A stretch of DNA of 64,000 bases from Lepidodermella squamata (GCA_047495785.1 JBLDXI010000064.1:124001-188000); one strand, 5' to 3'. Positions 11,942 through 24,015 are shown, counted from the first letter of the stretch. Notes: generated from the sequence alone by a model not told the origin. Translations and numbers: made by a program.

Positions 11942-14361
11942 ATAAAATGAAAATTAAGCTCGGAGGATCCTCGAGCTAAGGGGCTCTCGGCCCGAGTTTA
12001 TCGGACCAAAGGACCTAAGTGGTTTTTGGGGTTTTCTCTCCTAGACCTCTCGGTCTGGGGTGTACATGGTACGGTACACGGTACTTCCGTAGCCCCTGAC
12101 CTTCTCACACTGGACTAGTTTTCTAATCATATCTCAGCAGCGTTTTTCGAGAAAATCCTGGACCTTTGTTGTTCCACTTGGAGTTCACGTGGATGCTTAA
12201 TGGTAAGCTTTTCGCATCAATCCGCTAATCTAATCTACTAAGAAAATACTTCCCTTTCGAAAAACGCTTCTTACCCCCGATTTACGAAAATAAAATTTTT
12301 TTATTAAATAATTTTATTTAAATATTTTTGTTTTTGGTAAAATTAAAATTTATTTAAACATGTGTTAAAAACTGAAAAGTTTAAATTTTGATTTTGGCGG
12401 CAGCGGCCGTTGAGCCGCCGGCGTTTGTAGAGCGTCCGTTTGTTACGCGTTACCTCAAGAAGGAACCTCGATGTGTTCTGTTTCTTTTCTCGATGTCCTC
12501 GGGCCTCTTACACGACTTCTTTATGTTGCGAAAATGGCCCTCGCACACTTTTCCATAGCTCAACTTTACTTGCAGAGGACTAAAACCTTCTACTGTGTTT
12601 CTGGTTTCTGCCTCTATGCACTATGGGTAGAATTTAGAGTAGAGCTCTATTAGAGTAGAACATAATACTAAACACCTTAATTCATTAGCCTATTTTATGT
12701 TTTATAAGGTAATAAGTTAAACCTTACAATCTACAAGTATTGTAGTAAGCAGTAAGCAAGTACCTAATTATAGATAATTAGTGTTGAGCTTATGAGCTAC
12801 GAAGTTTGATCTTTGCAACTGCAGTCTGCAATCGACTCTTTGATAATGATTAATAAGTTCTTCTTGCTTAACAAAAAACTCGCCTCATCAACATGTTACA
12901 TTGACGACATTTGACGAAGAATAAGGATTAGGAAGAACAAGGATCAAGATTAGACTAAGACTAAGATTTGATTGAACTTAGATTAGAGGATTAGGAATTA
13001 AGGAGTAAGGAGGCATCACAGTTTCTTTTCAACTTGAGTAAAACTATGTTTGACTATCCCTATCCACTTAAAGATTTGCAGTAGATTGAGATATTTTTAT
13101 CTCATGTATAACTTATGCTTATATCTATGTTCTTTGAACTAGGAACGTCCGCGGATCACGTTATTCTTGCTATTTACTACATTTTAAATACTTAATAACT
13201 CAAATCTGGAATGGTCTGGCTTTTGAAATTTCCCGTCGCAATATTTATACATACTTATTATCTCTGCTCTAGGAAACTGTCTCATCCTTTTCGCTATCTA
13301 TCTATCTAATTATTTTGATTGCTGCCATCCTCCACGTCAGACAATCGCCGGCCAGCAACTGCCGACGTTGCGAGGGCTGCTGTAGATGCCGGGTTGCCTC
13401 CAGATATTTATTTAAGTATGCAAATAAGTGAATTGTCTTGCTTAATTGAAGAACACCTAAGTAACCACTTCTGTATCAATAATTCAGTATTATTAATTAG
13501 TCTTATTAAGTAGTGAATTATACTTATCGCCAACTAATTCGAATGGCTTTAATATTAAATCTTACTATAATCTCACGTATTGATCCTCATTTTCTTGCCC
13601 CAAGGAAGAGTGAAGAATGCATGTGTTCTAAACTCTATTGGATCTTAGATCCTTATTTAAAGAATTTATGTCAAACGCAATGAAGCAGGAGCGTGTTGCC
13701 TGAGAAATGTGAACAGATATCTCATCTTTGGGAACAATCGCTCATTTCTGCTGCATACTGCAATCGAAGATCTTTTATTAACCATGATGAGCACTTCCGT
13801 TGGTGGGAGATGAGAAGGCCCTGCCTCGGTAAGAGCAGTGAAGCAAGCGCCCATTGCAACAATCAAAGAATGCTCACAAGAAACGTTATGGGCATTCGGG
13901 AAAGCTTGATACTTTTCGACTATCAATCGTATACACGCTTACTGCTTACAGGCGATTGGAGAAAATATGATTTATTTATCATGGAGATATCGGAAGAAGA
14001 GGAGAAAGAAGGCAAGACACTGAAGACCATAGCTAATTGACTTTGCATGTGGCGCATTGAATTTTTACTACATTTGTCATATATTTTTCACAATTGTGTC
14101 TGCAAAGTTGTGTGAAATGAAGAATTTCTAATAAAAAAATGCTGAAGTGATGACTTTGTTAATTAGACTTAAACGAAACGAAGCTTCTGTCATCTTTTAT
14201 TTTTCCCGAGGATCATAAAATGCTCATTTGACATATCGAGCAATATGCTGTAAAGAAGGGTGAGAACTAAGAACAGCAACCGTGAGAATGATGCATTCAT
14301 AGTCCTATATCCATTCATCGATGTAACGCGTAACGTGCGGACGCCTTCACTGATAGATACC
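11942..14361. other. Intergenic region upstream of the channel gene
   Basis: No convincing gene. A dispersed repeat starts near 11962. The AT-rich tract that follows is simple in composition. An open frame at 13693-14040 (115 codons) lacks any recognisable domain, signal or splice context. The missing first exon of the channel gene may lie here, but I could not identify it. Confidence 0.4.
11962..12100. repeat. Dispersed repeat, family beginning GGATCCTCGA
   Basis: GGATCCTCGAGCTAAGGGG, followed by a 'gaccaaaggacc' section and 'ctcctagacctctcgg', matches the copies near 3361 and 17027. Part of it also resembles 32445-32470. It looks like a non-autonomous mobile repeat of unknown class. Confidence 0.5.
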
Positions 14362-14472
14362 ATGGCGCCCGCGAAGCGGGCGTCTGTTATACTAGTGTTA
14401 CTTCTAACATCATCGGTACTTCTTGATACCCAATCGAAATTTGAGACTAATTTCCGTCCTTTCTTTCCTTAG
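14362..14472 (+). CDS. Possible short secreted peptide (36 aa)
   Basis: An ATG in good context (ccATGGcg) opens a 36-residue frame with a basic N-terminus and a strong hydrophobic core (SVILVLLLTSSVLL), followed by DTQSKFETNFRPFFP and a stop. This has the form of a signal peptide plus an eleven-residue mature peptide. It could instead be a chance frame or part of a larger spliced gene. No family was recognised. Confidence 0.25.
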   Translation: MAPAKRASVILVLLLTSSVLLDTQSKFETNFRPFFP

Positions 14473-14685
14473 CTGCAATCACTAACGCTCTTCAAAATGT
14501 AAATTGGAATCTTCAAATTAGATTCAAGCTAGATTCTGATTATTGGCAAGCTCACCGGTGCTCGGGTTCCAAGCGTTAGTAAACAGCTACTTCTGCTATG
14601 CCCCAAAAGCCTTAATGTCGATAATAGAGATGATAATGTGAATGGGTCGGTTTCTCAGATTGACGACACTCGACTTATCATTTAT

Positions 14686-15526
14686 TCAGTGGAACCTTAT
14701 TGATTTATACGTGAGTCTCTGAAATGGCGATTTTGAAGAGCGGCGATAGCTAATGCGCAGTCGAAAAAAGCGAAAATTCCAGAAACTCTAGCCAAAAAAT
14801 CTTACCGATAGCAAATCCGGGATGACTTGAACAATGAAGTAGTACTGATAGGTTCCATTCGTGGGTAAGGCCTGGTTGCAGCTCGAACAGGTCGGCCACA
14901 AACCGGTTACATTAGGCGGGAAAAAGCCGGTGTAAACAGATGATGAGAAAATACCAGACATTTTAGAGGCCTGGTTATTGGGGCAGAATTGATTCCACAG
15001 CGACATGCCCTTCAAATTTTTGACTGTGTCATTCGCTGTTCGGTAGAAAAAGTTCAAATGAATCAGAGACAAATTTAAAGTTCACTTACTGTTGACTGTG
15101 AGCACGGATATAGGATTAGTCACAAGCATTGCGAAAGTTGCGCATTTCGATGAAGCAGACACGTTGGCAACATTTCCGAACTCTATCAAAGCTTCGACCC
15201 GAAAATTTGTGGTAATACCAAACCCCTTTTATATTTATAAAATCTATCTATCGAAAATTGGCTTGATTCACAAAACAAACCGTTTGAATCCATGTGCTGT
15301 TCGATGTGAAAAGGGGCGAAGCCATTTGGTAGCCGTTAGACATGTTTTGACCGGGCAGCCATTGAATCCAGTTAGCGATGGCTCCAGTTGAGTAGTCGAA
15401 GGAGAACTGCGGGATGTGATAGCAAGTCGGATGTGTGATGGGGAGCGGTAGCAAATCAGGGCGAGGCGTTGAGCCCCTGCCAAACGGGTAAAAACAAAGC
15501 AAAACGGCGAAAATCAGCGAATTCAT
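14686..15526 (-). CDS. Small secreted protein, paralogue of the channel's extra ectodomain
   Basis: Four exons: 15526-15281, 15225-15090, 15035-14806, 14718-14686. Introns are 55, 54 and 87 nt, phases agree, 645 nt, 214 aa. The signal peptide is MNSLIFAVLLCFYPFGRGS. Residues from exon 2 (FRVEALIEFG, then CATFAMLVTNP) and exon 3 (PTCSSCNQ, YYFIVQVIPDLLS) match in order the channel gene's RFEFTIKWESG, GSRFAVGVTP, ISCARC and FTIQIVNDDLL. There is no transmembrane segment and no channel domain. AATAAA overlaps the stop codon, which supports the short last exon. It may be a soluble stand-alone form of that ectodomain. The last exon is the least certain part. Function unknown. Confidence 0.62.
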
Positions 15527-15899
15527 AGTTTGCTATTTGAGAATGTTCAAAACACAGTCTGTCGCGATTTGTTTCGCTGAACATGTCTACTCAGATATTA
15601 CGAGGGCGTTTCGCCGTGGTCAGCGTGAATTATTAATGATTTGAAGCTTCACGCCATCCTTCGCTTGATGAGTAGTCGACTCATTCATTCTAAAATATGT
15701 TTTTCATGTTCGAAAATTGATCTTTACCCCTTTTCGAGGGCAAACATGTCTTACTTTCTAGTTCTTTAACGCTATTTTATTTGTACTAGAAACTCGCGAA
15801 CCTTCAAGAGAGCCGCTCCGATGAGTTTGCGATGTGAATCACAAATTTAATGGGAATTAGTCATTTAGGGAGGTTCTGATTGTTAGACCTCTTCAAAAT

Positions 15900-16038
15900 A
15901 TGCATCTTCATACATCGGGTCTTGTCCGGATAGATGGCATAAGCGGGAATTCGAAGCTGGCTAGCAGCATCGCAGCCAGTTGTATTCGCAACACATCGAA
16001 CTGTTTCATCATTGTTGTCAACGCAACGAAAATAGGCC
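15900..16038 (-). pseudogene. Relic of a lectin-family exon 10
   Basis: A TATTTGCAG acceptor is followed by AAYFRCVDNNDETVRC, CANTTGCDAASQLRIPA-like sequence and IYPDKTRC, close to the start of exon 10 of M5. The rest of the CTLD is absent. No other exons of this copy are nearby. Confidence 0.7.
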
Positions 16039-16431
16039 GCCTGCAAATAAAAAAGCACTATAACACGCTTCAATTCAGAATCTAAAGAAGAGCAACCCCT
16101 GACGTTGCTCAAGTTTGATTGGCGAGGATGAGCGAAAAATCAGTGGTCCGACATGGTCCCGCTCTAATTCCTCTGGTAAATGGAGGATTTTTGAGGTCAA
16201 AGCTCCTTTTCCCCATCCACGGAGCCTCAGCCCAAAGCGAAGGTGGGTGCTACGGCGTCGAGTTCAGCCCTAATTTAGGAAAACATCTACAGAAATTTGA
16301 TCCTTGCCTCGCATGTCTGTCTGTGTATTTTCAACCGTCTGGCGATATCGATTTCAGTCCGCTGTCTTACTCGCCAATAAACAAAACTTATTTCGCAAAA
16401 CGTTGTATCTCATCACGTTGCAAATAAAAAA

Positions 16432-16867
16432 ATGGCTTTAAATGTATACCTTATTATAGTGTTAAACACTTTGATCCTTTCAACAGCATGCCTAAGTAAG
16501 TTTTTTGGCGGAATTTTTTAACAAATTTTACATTATATTTCATTAAGAATCAGCTCGAGAAACATTCACGGCTGATATGATATGCAAAATAGCTGGCAAA
16601 AGGCTCGGTTGCCGCTTGCCCCAAATGAACCACCTCGAATTCCGAACTGCAATGACGAATATTGTCAACCGCATGGACGCGGCGAAAGCTAGAGCCGACG
16701 CCTTCGCGAAGTGCGTCATATCGGCGGTTTCCAGCGACCGCGTCATGCGGCTGGCCTACCACCAGGACGTTTGCGTTCGCCGCATTCTAGGCGAAGAAAT
16801 GCGCTCACCGCGCTCATCAGCTTCTGCTAGAGTTGTGGCTTTTAAAAATCTATTCAATCAAGCTTAA
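16432..16867 (+). CDS. Small secreted protein of unknown function (128 aa)
   Basis: Two exons, 16432-16495 and 16548-16867, are joined across a 52-nt intron (CTAA/GTAAGT to CATTAAG). Exon 1 codes for a clear signal peptide, MALNVYLIIVLNTLILSTAC. The mature part is helical-looking and basic, with cysteines in MICKIAG, RLGCRL, FAKCVIS and QDVCVRR, and ends KNLFNQA. An AATAAA signal lies just after the stop, near 16872. Exon 2 is GC-richer than the surroundings, which fits real coding sequence. No family was recognised. It sits between the channel cluster and lectin gene M3. Confidence 0.6.
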
Positions 16868-17494
16868 CATAACAATAAACTTAAACATAATAGCAAGCCT
16901 GAAATCTTGGATTTGGCAGTGATAATCGAATAACAGATTTCAGGGTTGGAACTCATGGAGGACTTATATGTCAAAAAAGATGAATTAGGATGTTTGGATC
17001 GCCCGGGCCTACAGTGCGCAGTAAGATCCTCGAGCAAGGGGGTATTTTCGGGCCCGAATTTTATGACCAAAGGGTCCACCCTGTGGTTTTTTGGGGGATT
17101 TTCCACTTTGGCCTTGTGAGCTGGGGGGTACTATACCCCACATTCCCCCCGTACTTCGCGCACTGCGGGCCCAGACCGGCATCTACAAAGCCGAACAAAG
17201 GGGTGAAATCGATTTCATGTTTTTAACAGCCGAAAAACGTCGAAAACTTATAGAAAATTTATAAGCGAAAAATCTGCTCGCCACGTGGTTAAATGCACGT
17301 AGCCTAAATTTTATTACCGGAACGTGGAAGAAAGAAAGATCATGCAGCATCATCACGGGAACATCACGGGAAAAAACAGGAGTATAGAATTAGAACTTGT
17401 TTATTCTCAAGGCAATGAGGTTAATTTTACTTCACTTTACAGCAGCTCATCTTGAACCATCAACTTGAAGAAAGAATTAGTTCAATGATCATTA
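16868..17494. other. Intergenic region with a dispersed repeat
   Basis: No gene is seen. About 17022-17230 is a copy of the GATCCTCGAG dispersed repeat family. The rest is the 3' flank of M3 on the minus strand and the 3' end of the small secreted gene on the plus strand. Confidence 0.5.
17022..17230. repeat. Dispersed repeat, family beginning GATCCTCGAG
   Basis: This copy reads AGATCCTCGAGCAAGGGGG, then a 'tatgaccaaagggtcc' section and a GGGGTACTATACCCC block. It matches the copies near 3361 and 11962. Non-coding; class unknown. Confidence 0.5.
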
Positions 17495-20302
17495 TCATTC
17501 AACGTAGGTTTCGCAAAATCCGTACTTAGCAGTAACAGCGCAAGAAGTTGGAACCAAACGTAATACCGATGCTAGACTATTATAGATTATACAATTGTTA
17601 TTATTAGGTTCAGCATAAAACAGAGCTGGATCGTATGTGAAAGCCGACCCGTCCGACCACTTAAGGACTCCTCCGGACTCATCTGCAGCAAGACCAACCC
17701 AGCCATTAATGGAGTAGCTTGCAATCACAGCTAGGTCGGCAGCCGTTTTAACAGTTGCCAAGATGCCATCCAGTTGCGAGCACTTTGCGGCTGCAGCCGA
17801 ATGATTCAAAGTACCGCTGGGGTTATTAACATAAAACACTGTCTTTCGCGCGTTTTGACACTGCGATTCGCCACTGAACGTGACATTTGCAGGGAAGCGT
17901 CTCTCAGTGTTGGCGTCACAGCCGCTCGAGCTCAGTCGGCAGGTTACTGAACCATCAGCAGTTCGCAGGCATCGATGGTAAGAGATCTACAAACATAAAT
18001 CAATCATGTTTAGCGTTGATCGCGAACTAATTAGCGATAATATGTTACTAAAATGATTCACGCAAAATAGCAGCGTTGATTACTACCAAATACCAAACCC
18101 TGAAATATTTAAGGAAATAAACTCACAGGAGGCGATATATCATTGATGCATCTGTCGTGATTCAGGTGGAAGGTCCCCAAGTCAGAGAACAGCTTAACCT
18201 GTTATAGAAAAACTGTTGATTCCGGAAAAAGACGTGCTTTTGGTTGAGCATTACCTGAGTTTGATCTTGGAGGCAAGCGGCGTAGCAAGACGTTCGGTTG
18301 GATGAATCCTTGCACGAAACGGCATTCTGTTCAAAATATTAATGTGATTACCAAAAAGATAATTCTTTAGATCAAAACTTACTCCAAGCAGGCAGCTGTC
18401 TTTATTGATGTACACTCTGGTCGAGTACTGCCGAGTTTCGTTGCTTGCGAAGCAGCCGGAGCTTTGCAGTCGGCAGTCGTTGAACCTTTCGGTCGCAGAA
18501 TCGAAGCACCGAATGTGCGGCTTTTCGCTATCCGGAACAGTGACTATCATAAACAAAAATTTTAGCAGTTTTTTATCCGAATTCTTTAGTTTTTAGTTCA
18601 AGCACTAGGAACAAATTTGGAATTAACAAACATCCAGGAAATTAGGATTGGCTTTATGTCTCCACCAAGACAAAATTAATCCTACCTTCACTTCGGAAAA
18701 TCGATATTACAGATGAATTAAAGAGGCAAAATGGTTATAGGGTTTTTTAAATCGCGCCTAGGGCCCAGCTTCATCCTTGAATAAGAAAATCACGAACCTG
18801 CTCCATTTGTACAAGCTGCGAGATTTGGATAGATCGTCGATTCAGTTACCTGTTGGCAAGAAATGATAATAAGTTGGTCAGTCCTAAGTTCATGTCTATA
18901 TTCTTGAAGCCCATGACTTCCCCTTTCCGACAATTTATTAATTTCTAAATTTCGCTGGTTACGTAACATTCATGACGCTAAAATCGATCGATTTAGCTAA
19001 TGTTTGATCAGCTGCTGGCAACCACCTGTTACGTACCCCCAACAAATCCCTTAATTATGAGAGTTCCTTGTTACTAGATGATCATTTCCTGTAATTTGCT
19101 ACTCGAAATAGAAAACTGCGAAAATATTAGGGTTTTCGCAGCGTGAAATCGAAATTTCAAATCGCTAACCCAATTCTGCGGACATAAGTACGAGTTCGGA
19201 ACACAGCTCATAGTGGCATTGTTTGAGGTGCATCGTTTGAATTGCAGGTTCTGAATAAATAGATAATAGACAAGGCTGTAACAGATGGGAAACCATCTCT
19301 CCATACTGTGTCACGTGACCACATTTTAAACAAACGAACACCCAATTCGACCATAATAATTTTATATAATTCCAAAATCAACAACAAAAAAGGGTCACAT
19401 ATGGTTCAATCATTTCCATTTCCTGCTAAATCTGATTTTTTTTAATTTGGAAAAATCAGTTTATCCATGTTGAAAATTTTCTCTATTGTACGATATACAA
19501 TTTGTCTGCTAAATAACATTGATTTTTAGATTGATTTTTATTTTTAGATTGATTAGATTGATTTCGGCCGAGCAAATTGACTTCGAATTATCTCACTGAG
19601 TTGCTTTGTTTAGAGAAAAACAAAAAATAGTTAAGGTCAGGAAAAATTCACTATGGAGAGATGGTTATTTTCCTCTCTGTTACTGTGTTTTCTATGTAAT
19701 TCATATAGAACTTAATAGAACATCACGTTTATAGAGTTTCTCCAATATTAACCTCAAATACGGCTTTGTACTTCTCGCATTCGTTGAGGTTGAACCGCAA
19801 GTTCATCACTGGGTTTGACTTGGCGAACCAGAACAACTGAAAATAAATTCAAACCAAAGCTTCATCAATGAGCAAATTGGCACTAAATATTACAGGTAAG
19901 TGACCCGGGTTATTACAACCGATGTTGGCAGGCACGCAAAATGGAGTTAGCTTCTCGTATTTGTAGCACATCCGGGCATTCTGTAATTGAGAGATATAAT
20001 ACTATGAACGGTTAGAGGTTAGATACCAATCTCACCCCACGATTGCACACTCCGGCTCTGCGGAAAACTGGACCGAGCTAGATAATGAGAAATTCCAAGT
20101 CAAAGTGGTCGCGGATTGACAATAAAAATAAACCTACGCGGTATTCCCGTAGTCGATCGCAGCCGTCGGCAGCTGGTACGCAGTTGGTGAATCGGTTGCT
20201 AAACTGCGAGAAGCACCGAACCCAGTTTAGCGGCTTCCCCGAAGCAATGTCGCATGACGCCAGCACGAGTGCTAGCATTAGAGCACAGTGATACGAAACC
20301 AT
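17495..20302 (-). CDS. Lectin-family gene M3, secreted cysteine-module protein with type-II CTLD
   Basis: Ten exons: 20302-20138, 20077-20036, 19980-19894, 19836-19753, 19250-19170, 18849-18798, 18543-18383, 18326-18255, 18198-18127, 17986-17495. Phases agree, 1308 nt, 435 aa. The signal peptide is MVSYHCALMLALVLASCDIA. Exon 1 ends TACCGC/GTAGGT where the paralogues have TACCAG. Exon 10 begins ISYHRCLRTADGSVTC, has GWVGLAADESGG and LKWSDGS, and ends CETYVE. Intron 4 carries a non-autonomous MULE relative at 19265-19696. Exon 4 (LFWFAKSNP) is the most diverged of the family. The gene reads as intact. Confidence 0.82.
19265..19696. mobile_element. Non-autonomous MULE-related TIR element in intron 4 of M3
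   Basis: The left end reads ATAGACAAGGCTGTAACAG, then GGGAAACCATCTCTCCATA. The right end, reversed, reads CATAGAAAACACAGTAACAG, then GGAAAATAACCATCTCTCCA. These ends match those of the element at 29799-30644 and the MULE at 22068. No coding content. I could not find a matching target duplication, so the exact limits are approximate. Confidence 0.6.
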
Positions 20303-21186
20303 GTGAGGCGCGTTTTACTAATTGCTAATAATTCTCGTGATTGATTGCAAGCCGATTGAAATAAAAATACAATAAAATAAATTTAGTTTGAATGAGAATT
20401 AGGAGCAGAATCACGTTCGAAATTGGTGAAAGTTTCAACGAATGAAATGTGAATGACACAGCGCGTGCGATTTTTCGAGGAGCCACGCGCCACTCCTGTT
20501 TCTGTAAGCAGGCCCGTGAAGTTTAATCAACATTAAAAATGGCTCAAACACGGCTCTTGTTTTTGGCGACGATCAACTGCACAGTGGCTGCTCGCGCGTC
20601 GGAGAGTCCATGTCGGAATTGTATCAGCTATATCATGAAATTTAGTTAACTTTAAAATATTGTGAAATTTCTCTAAATTAAAGTTTGAATTTCATTGCTC
20701 TCTTCTATCTCCTCTTTTGAGTTATTTTGGTCATCAGGGCTATTCGGAATAATGTTTATGCGAGCAGTAGAGTGAGGCTTCGGCCGGATTCTAGATTAAC
20801 ACGACAATGCCATTGATCTAATCAGAAATTCGCGAAAATTCACTGATGAGATTGCAATTCACGATGGAAAACATTTGAAATTGAAGTTGAGCAATTATAG
20901 TCACTCGTTGAGTTTTCTGACCTTCTAATCTTAAGCCGTTGATAGCAAGACAATGGGCGATGTCTTAAAAACAACAGTCGAGAGTCTTCTTTCGAAAGGA
21001 TTTAAGCTGATGAATTTGAGACATTGATGGCTTAAAAAATTAGTGAACTGGCCACTTTTGGTTAAATGCAGTCGAAATCGAACTTAATTGGTAGCTCCGT
21101 GATGTCAAATAGGCTCAAGAGCTTGGCATAGATCGATCGCATAAAGCTTGTTCAACAGTCGCACCACAACCGACCGCAAAATATAG
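20303..21186. other. 5' flank of M3; no gene seen
   Basis: The part close to M3 holds a shared upstream block (20438-20465, complement of TGTCATTCACATTTCATTCG). The remainder is AT-rich with no open frame or repeat that I can name. Confidence 0.4.
20438..20465 (-). promoter_or_regulatory. Conserved upstream block of M3
   Basis: On the minus strand this reads TGTCATTCACATTTCATTCG. The same core (GTCATTC, a short gap, then TTCATTCG) occurs about 65-95 nt before the ATG in M4, M5, A and B. Here it is about 136-163 nt upstream. It is probably a core promoter or binding site. The role is inferred from conservation only. Confidence 0.4.
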
Positions 21187-21188
21187 TA

Positions 21189-22064
21189 TGGGGCATAAAT
21201 ATTGAGCCGACTTTAATTACTGACAGCGCAGTCATTTCGGCTCCGATTCTCACATACCGTTGGAAAGCCCGTGAATTCTAGTTTATTTCGCTTAAGGAAT
21301 CCGTACCGAATCCAAGTTACAGCAAGTTATAACTGAGTGAGTTTTGAGCTCCACTGAGCTCTAAAATTCCCTATTTCAACTGGGCTAGCTGTAAGCTGTA
21401 AAATGACCCTAAAATGACCCAAATAGCCATGAATATGCCGACAAAGGTCATTTTCGCCTCATTTTGTGGCAGAAGAGACTTGCGCAAGCATGCTACGGAT
21501 AACAAGCTTTGGCTTTTTCACTTGCTGGCGAGCTTGCTACGTGTGTTCGTGGCATTATTTCATCCTAAGGTTGTCTAATTCATTTTTGAAGTTGACTTCT
21601 AACCCTCTGAGTTAAAAATGATATGTCAGCTCCTCATCACTGGACTGGAGTCTCGCTTATTTTGCTAATATTTGGATATGTGTGCCTATATGGTATACCT
21701 TCTTTTTCTCGCATCATGGTGTCGCAATGGAGCATATATCAATGTCCCAAATCATTGCCAGAGATGCCTAGAGCATGCCGGGATAGTGATGTGCCAATTT
21801 GTTAGGGTCTGGGAGCGTCCATAGTTTGCCTTTGATGTGTACGAAAACTATTAGAATTTAAATGTTTGAAAGATGGGGATTTTTGTGCGATCAACGCGGC
21901 TTCTTTAATTTGCTATAACTTGGATTCGGTCAGTATCCCTTGGGCGAAATTTTAAGGTAATAAACTATTTTTTATGGGCTTTCCAACGGTATAGGGAGAA
22001 TGAGATACGGAGCCGGAATTACTGCGCTGTGAATAATTGAAGTCGGCTCAATATTTATGCCCCA
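21189..22064. mobile_element. TIR element with TA target duplication
   Basis: The two ends are inverted copies over about 150 nt. Both read inward as TGGGGCATAAATATTGAGCC, followed by GACTT and GGCTCCG about 40 nt further on. TA flanks each side (21187-21188 and 22065-22066). No coding content was seen. This fits a non-autonomous DNA transposon that uses TA targets. It abuts the MULE at 22068. Confidence 0.7.
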
Positions 22065-22067
22065 TAC

Positions 22068-24015
22068 CATAGACAACTTTATACAGATCGGAAACTAGCG
22101 ATCTTCCTATAGTAAATAAATTCACACCAAAACATGAATAAGAGGGCACGCGACCTTCATTTTTATTCACTCATCGCCCTATCCGCCCATTGTAATTTTT
22201 CCGATTTTTAATTATTTTCTAAAATTCCCAGTGTTTCATTTCCCGCAAATTTCCAACAAATTTACCGGAAAACTAGAAGCGCTCCTCTATCGAAATACCC
22301 AGCTGTTCAAAGTACACTATATCGTGTTCGAGGAAGACATGTTCCGAAAAACCCAACCTCGGTCGCCGACTTCATATCGAACATGGAAAGTGCCTATAGC
22401 GAAGAATTTGAACCGCTCCTCGGTCGTTTCATCAAAACCCTAGACGATCAAGAATTCCTTATCGACATCGTTGTCGCGGAAGACGGCGGCGTGGCGGCAA
22501 TTTTCGGTTCAGAGCGGGGTCTTCAGCGTCTCGAATCGGCCGATCGAATTTACGCCGATGGCACGTTCAAAATTGTCCCGCGAATTTTTCAGCAGTTATT
22601 CGTGATACACTCGGCCATCGAAACCAGCGAGGACGAACAGCTTCTCCTGCCGGGCGTCTTCGCTTTTCTGACGTCAAAGTCGGAAAAAACCTATGAAAAG
22701 TTGTTCCAGACGATTCAGAGCCGAGTCGATCTGAGCGAAAAAAGCGCGACAGTTGACTTCGAAACTGGCTTCATACCGGTTATCCGGAAATTTTTCAAGG
22801 ATATGATCGGATGTAAGTCAGCTAGTTTTGTTTCGATATTCGACCAACGACTGTTGTTGTTTTGTTTCTAGGTTTTTTTCACTATTGCAAAGCCATTCTT
22901 TCCTGGGTGCGCGAAAATGGGCTCTGGCGACACTACGTCAAACTGCCGAATGTTCGGCGCTTTATTCGACGATTTATGGCGCTCGCCCTACTCCCCCTCG
23001 ACGTTGTTGAAAATTATTACCCAATGCTACTTGCCGACTGCCCTCCTTCTCTTGCGCGATTCAAAAAATACTGGGTCAAGCAATGGACTGGAACAGTCAA
23101 ACTGGCCGAGTGGAACGTTTACGGCCTCGACACCCGCACAAACAACGCTGCTGAAGGCTGGAACGCGAAGGCGAACCGGCGGGCCAAGTCATATCACATC
23201 AACGTGTGGCGATTGATCGAGCTGTTGCGGGAGGAGGAGTCGGAGGCGGCGGCCAAGGTCACCATGGCTGCCGAACCGGGCTTGATGGCCAAACGGTCAA
23301 AGAAATACCAAAAGATTAATGAAAAAATTGCTAAAATTGTTGACGTTTTCGTTGCCAAACCCAACAAAGACAAACAGCTCGTTTACGCGACGCTGGACAA
23401 ACTGTCGGTTAACATGCTCTCTTTGTCAAAACTATATAAATAAGACTTGTTGTTTTCTCTTACATATTAAACGTTAATTAGCGCGTGTGCTTATAATAAA
23501 GCTGATAATCGTTGCGCAAGTGAGAGTTGCTCAAGTGAGAGTTGCTGAAAGCCGTCTCATGAGACGGTTTTTTTTAAGTTTTTTAAAGAAATTTTAAAGT
23601 TGATGACTTTGACGAAAAATCGCCATTTTAAGAGTCTTTCAGGACGGTAAAAATGTTTAATTTTGAGACGAAAAATTCCGAAAAAATTACTATGATCTTA
23701 TTTGATTTTTGCTCTATCCAACGATATAAAGCTTGAGAGAATCAGAATTCTTCGTAAGACGGGATTCATTCGTTCGATCCTAGTGTTCCGGAATAGTTTT
23801 CTGAAATTTGTGGGAAATGAAAGATTTTCTCTGGGAATTTTAGTAAATAATAAATATATGAAAAATCCCAATGGGCGGATAGGGCGATGAGTGAATAAAA
23901 AGGTCGCGTTTCCACGTGTTGGTGTGAATTTAGGAAGATGGTTACCTTCCGATGTTTATTGAGTTGTCCATGCTAAAAAGAGTTAATTGTTACCTGGTCT
24001 GCTGTGCAGCCTATG
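22068..24015 (+). mobile_element. Mutator-like (MULE) DNA transposon with long TIRs
   Basis: Long imperfect inverted ends (about 230-250 nt) begin CATAGACAAC on the left and, reversed, CATAGGCTGC on the right. They share an inner block with CGCCCTATCCGCCCATT. The element carries one spliced transposase gene. The left flank (CCCCATAC) and right flank (GTTTAGGA) do not match, so one end may have been rearranged, perhaps with the TIR element just to its left. A truncated right end recurs at about 52660-52945. Confidence 0.75.
22383..23443 (+). CDS. MULE transposase
   Basis: Two exons, 22383-22812 and 22872-23443, are joined across a 59-nt intron (GGAT/GTAAGT to TTTCTAG) in phase 1, giving 333 aa. 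The family signature is visible in order: RIYADGTFKIVP (first catalytic Asp), TVDFETGF (second Asp), IGCFFHYCKAI after the splice, WN followed by TNNAAEGWN (candidate Glu). An ALALLP stretch and the WNVYGLDTRTNN segment are typical of MULE transposases. A FLYWCH or other zinc finger is absent, so the N-terminus is short. It would cut and join the element ends in the nucleus. It reads as intact, so the copy may be young. Confidence 0.82.

Noticed and set aside
13693-14040. 115-codon open frame
   Set aside because: No domain, signal peptide or splice partner is visible, and an opposite frame is open too; the composition is like the surrounding DNA.
23550-23580. Hairpin followed by a T run (GCCGTCTCATGAGACGG, then TTTTTTT), like a bacterial terminator
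   Set aside because: The DNA is animal and the hairpin lies inside the MULE after its transposase. It is more likely a chance palindrome or part of the element's end.
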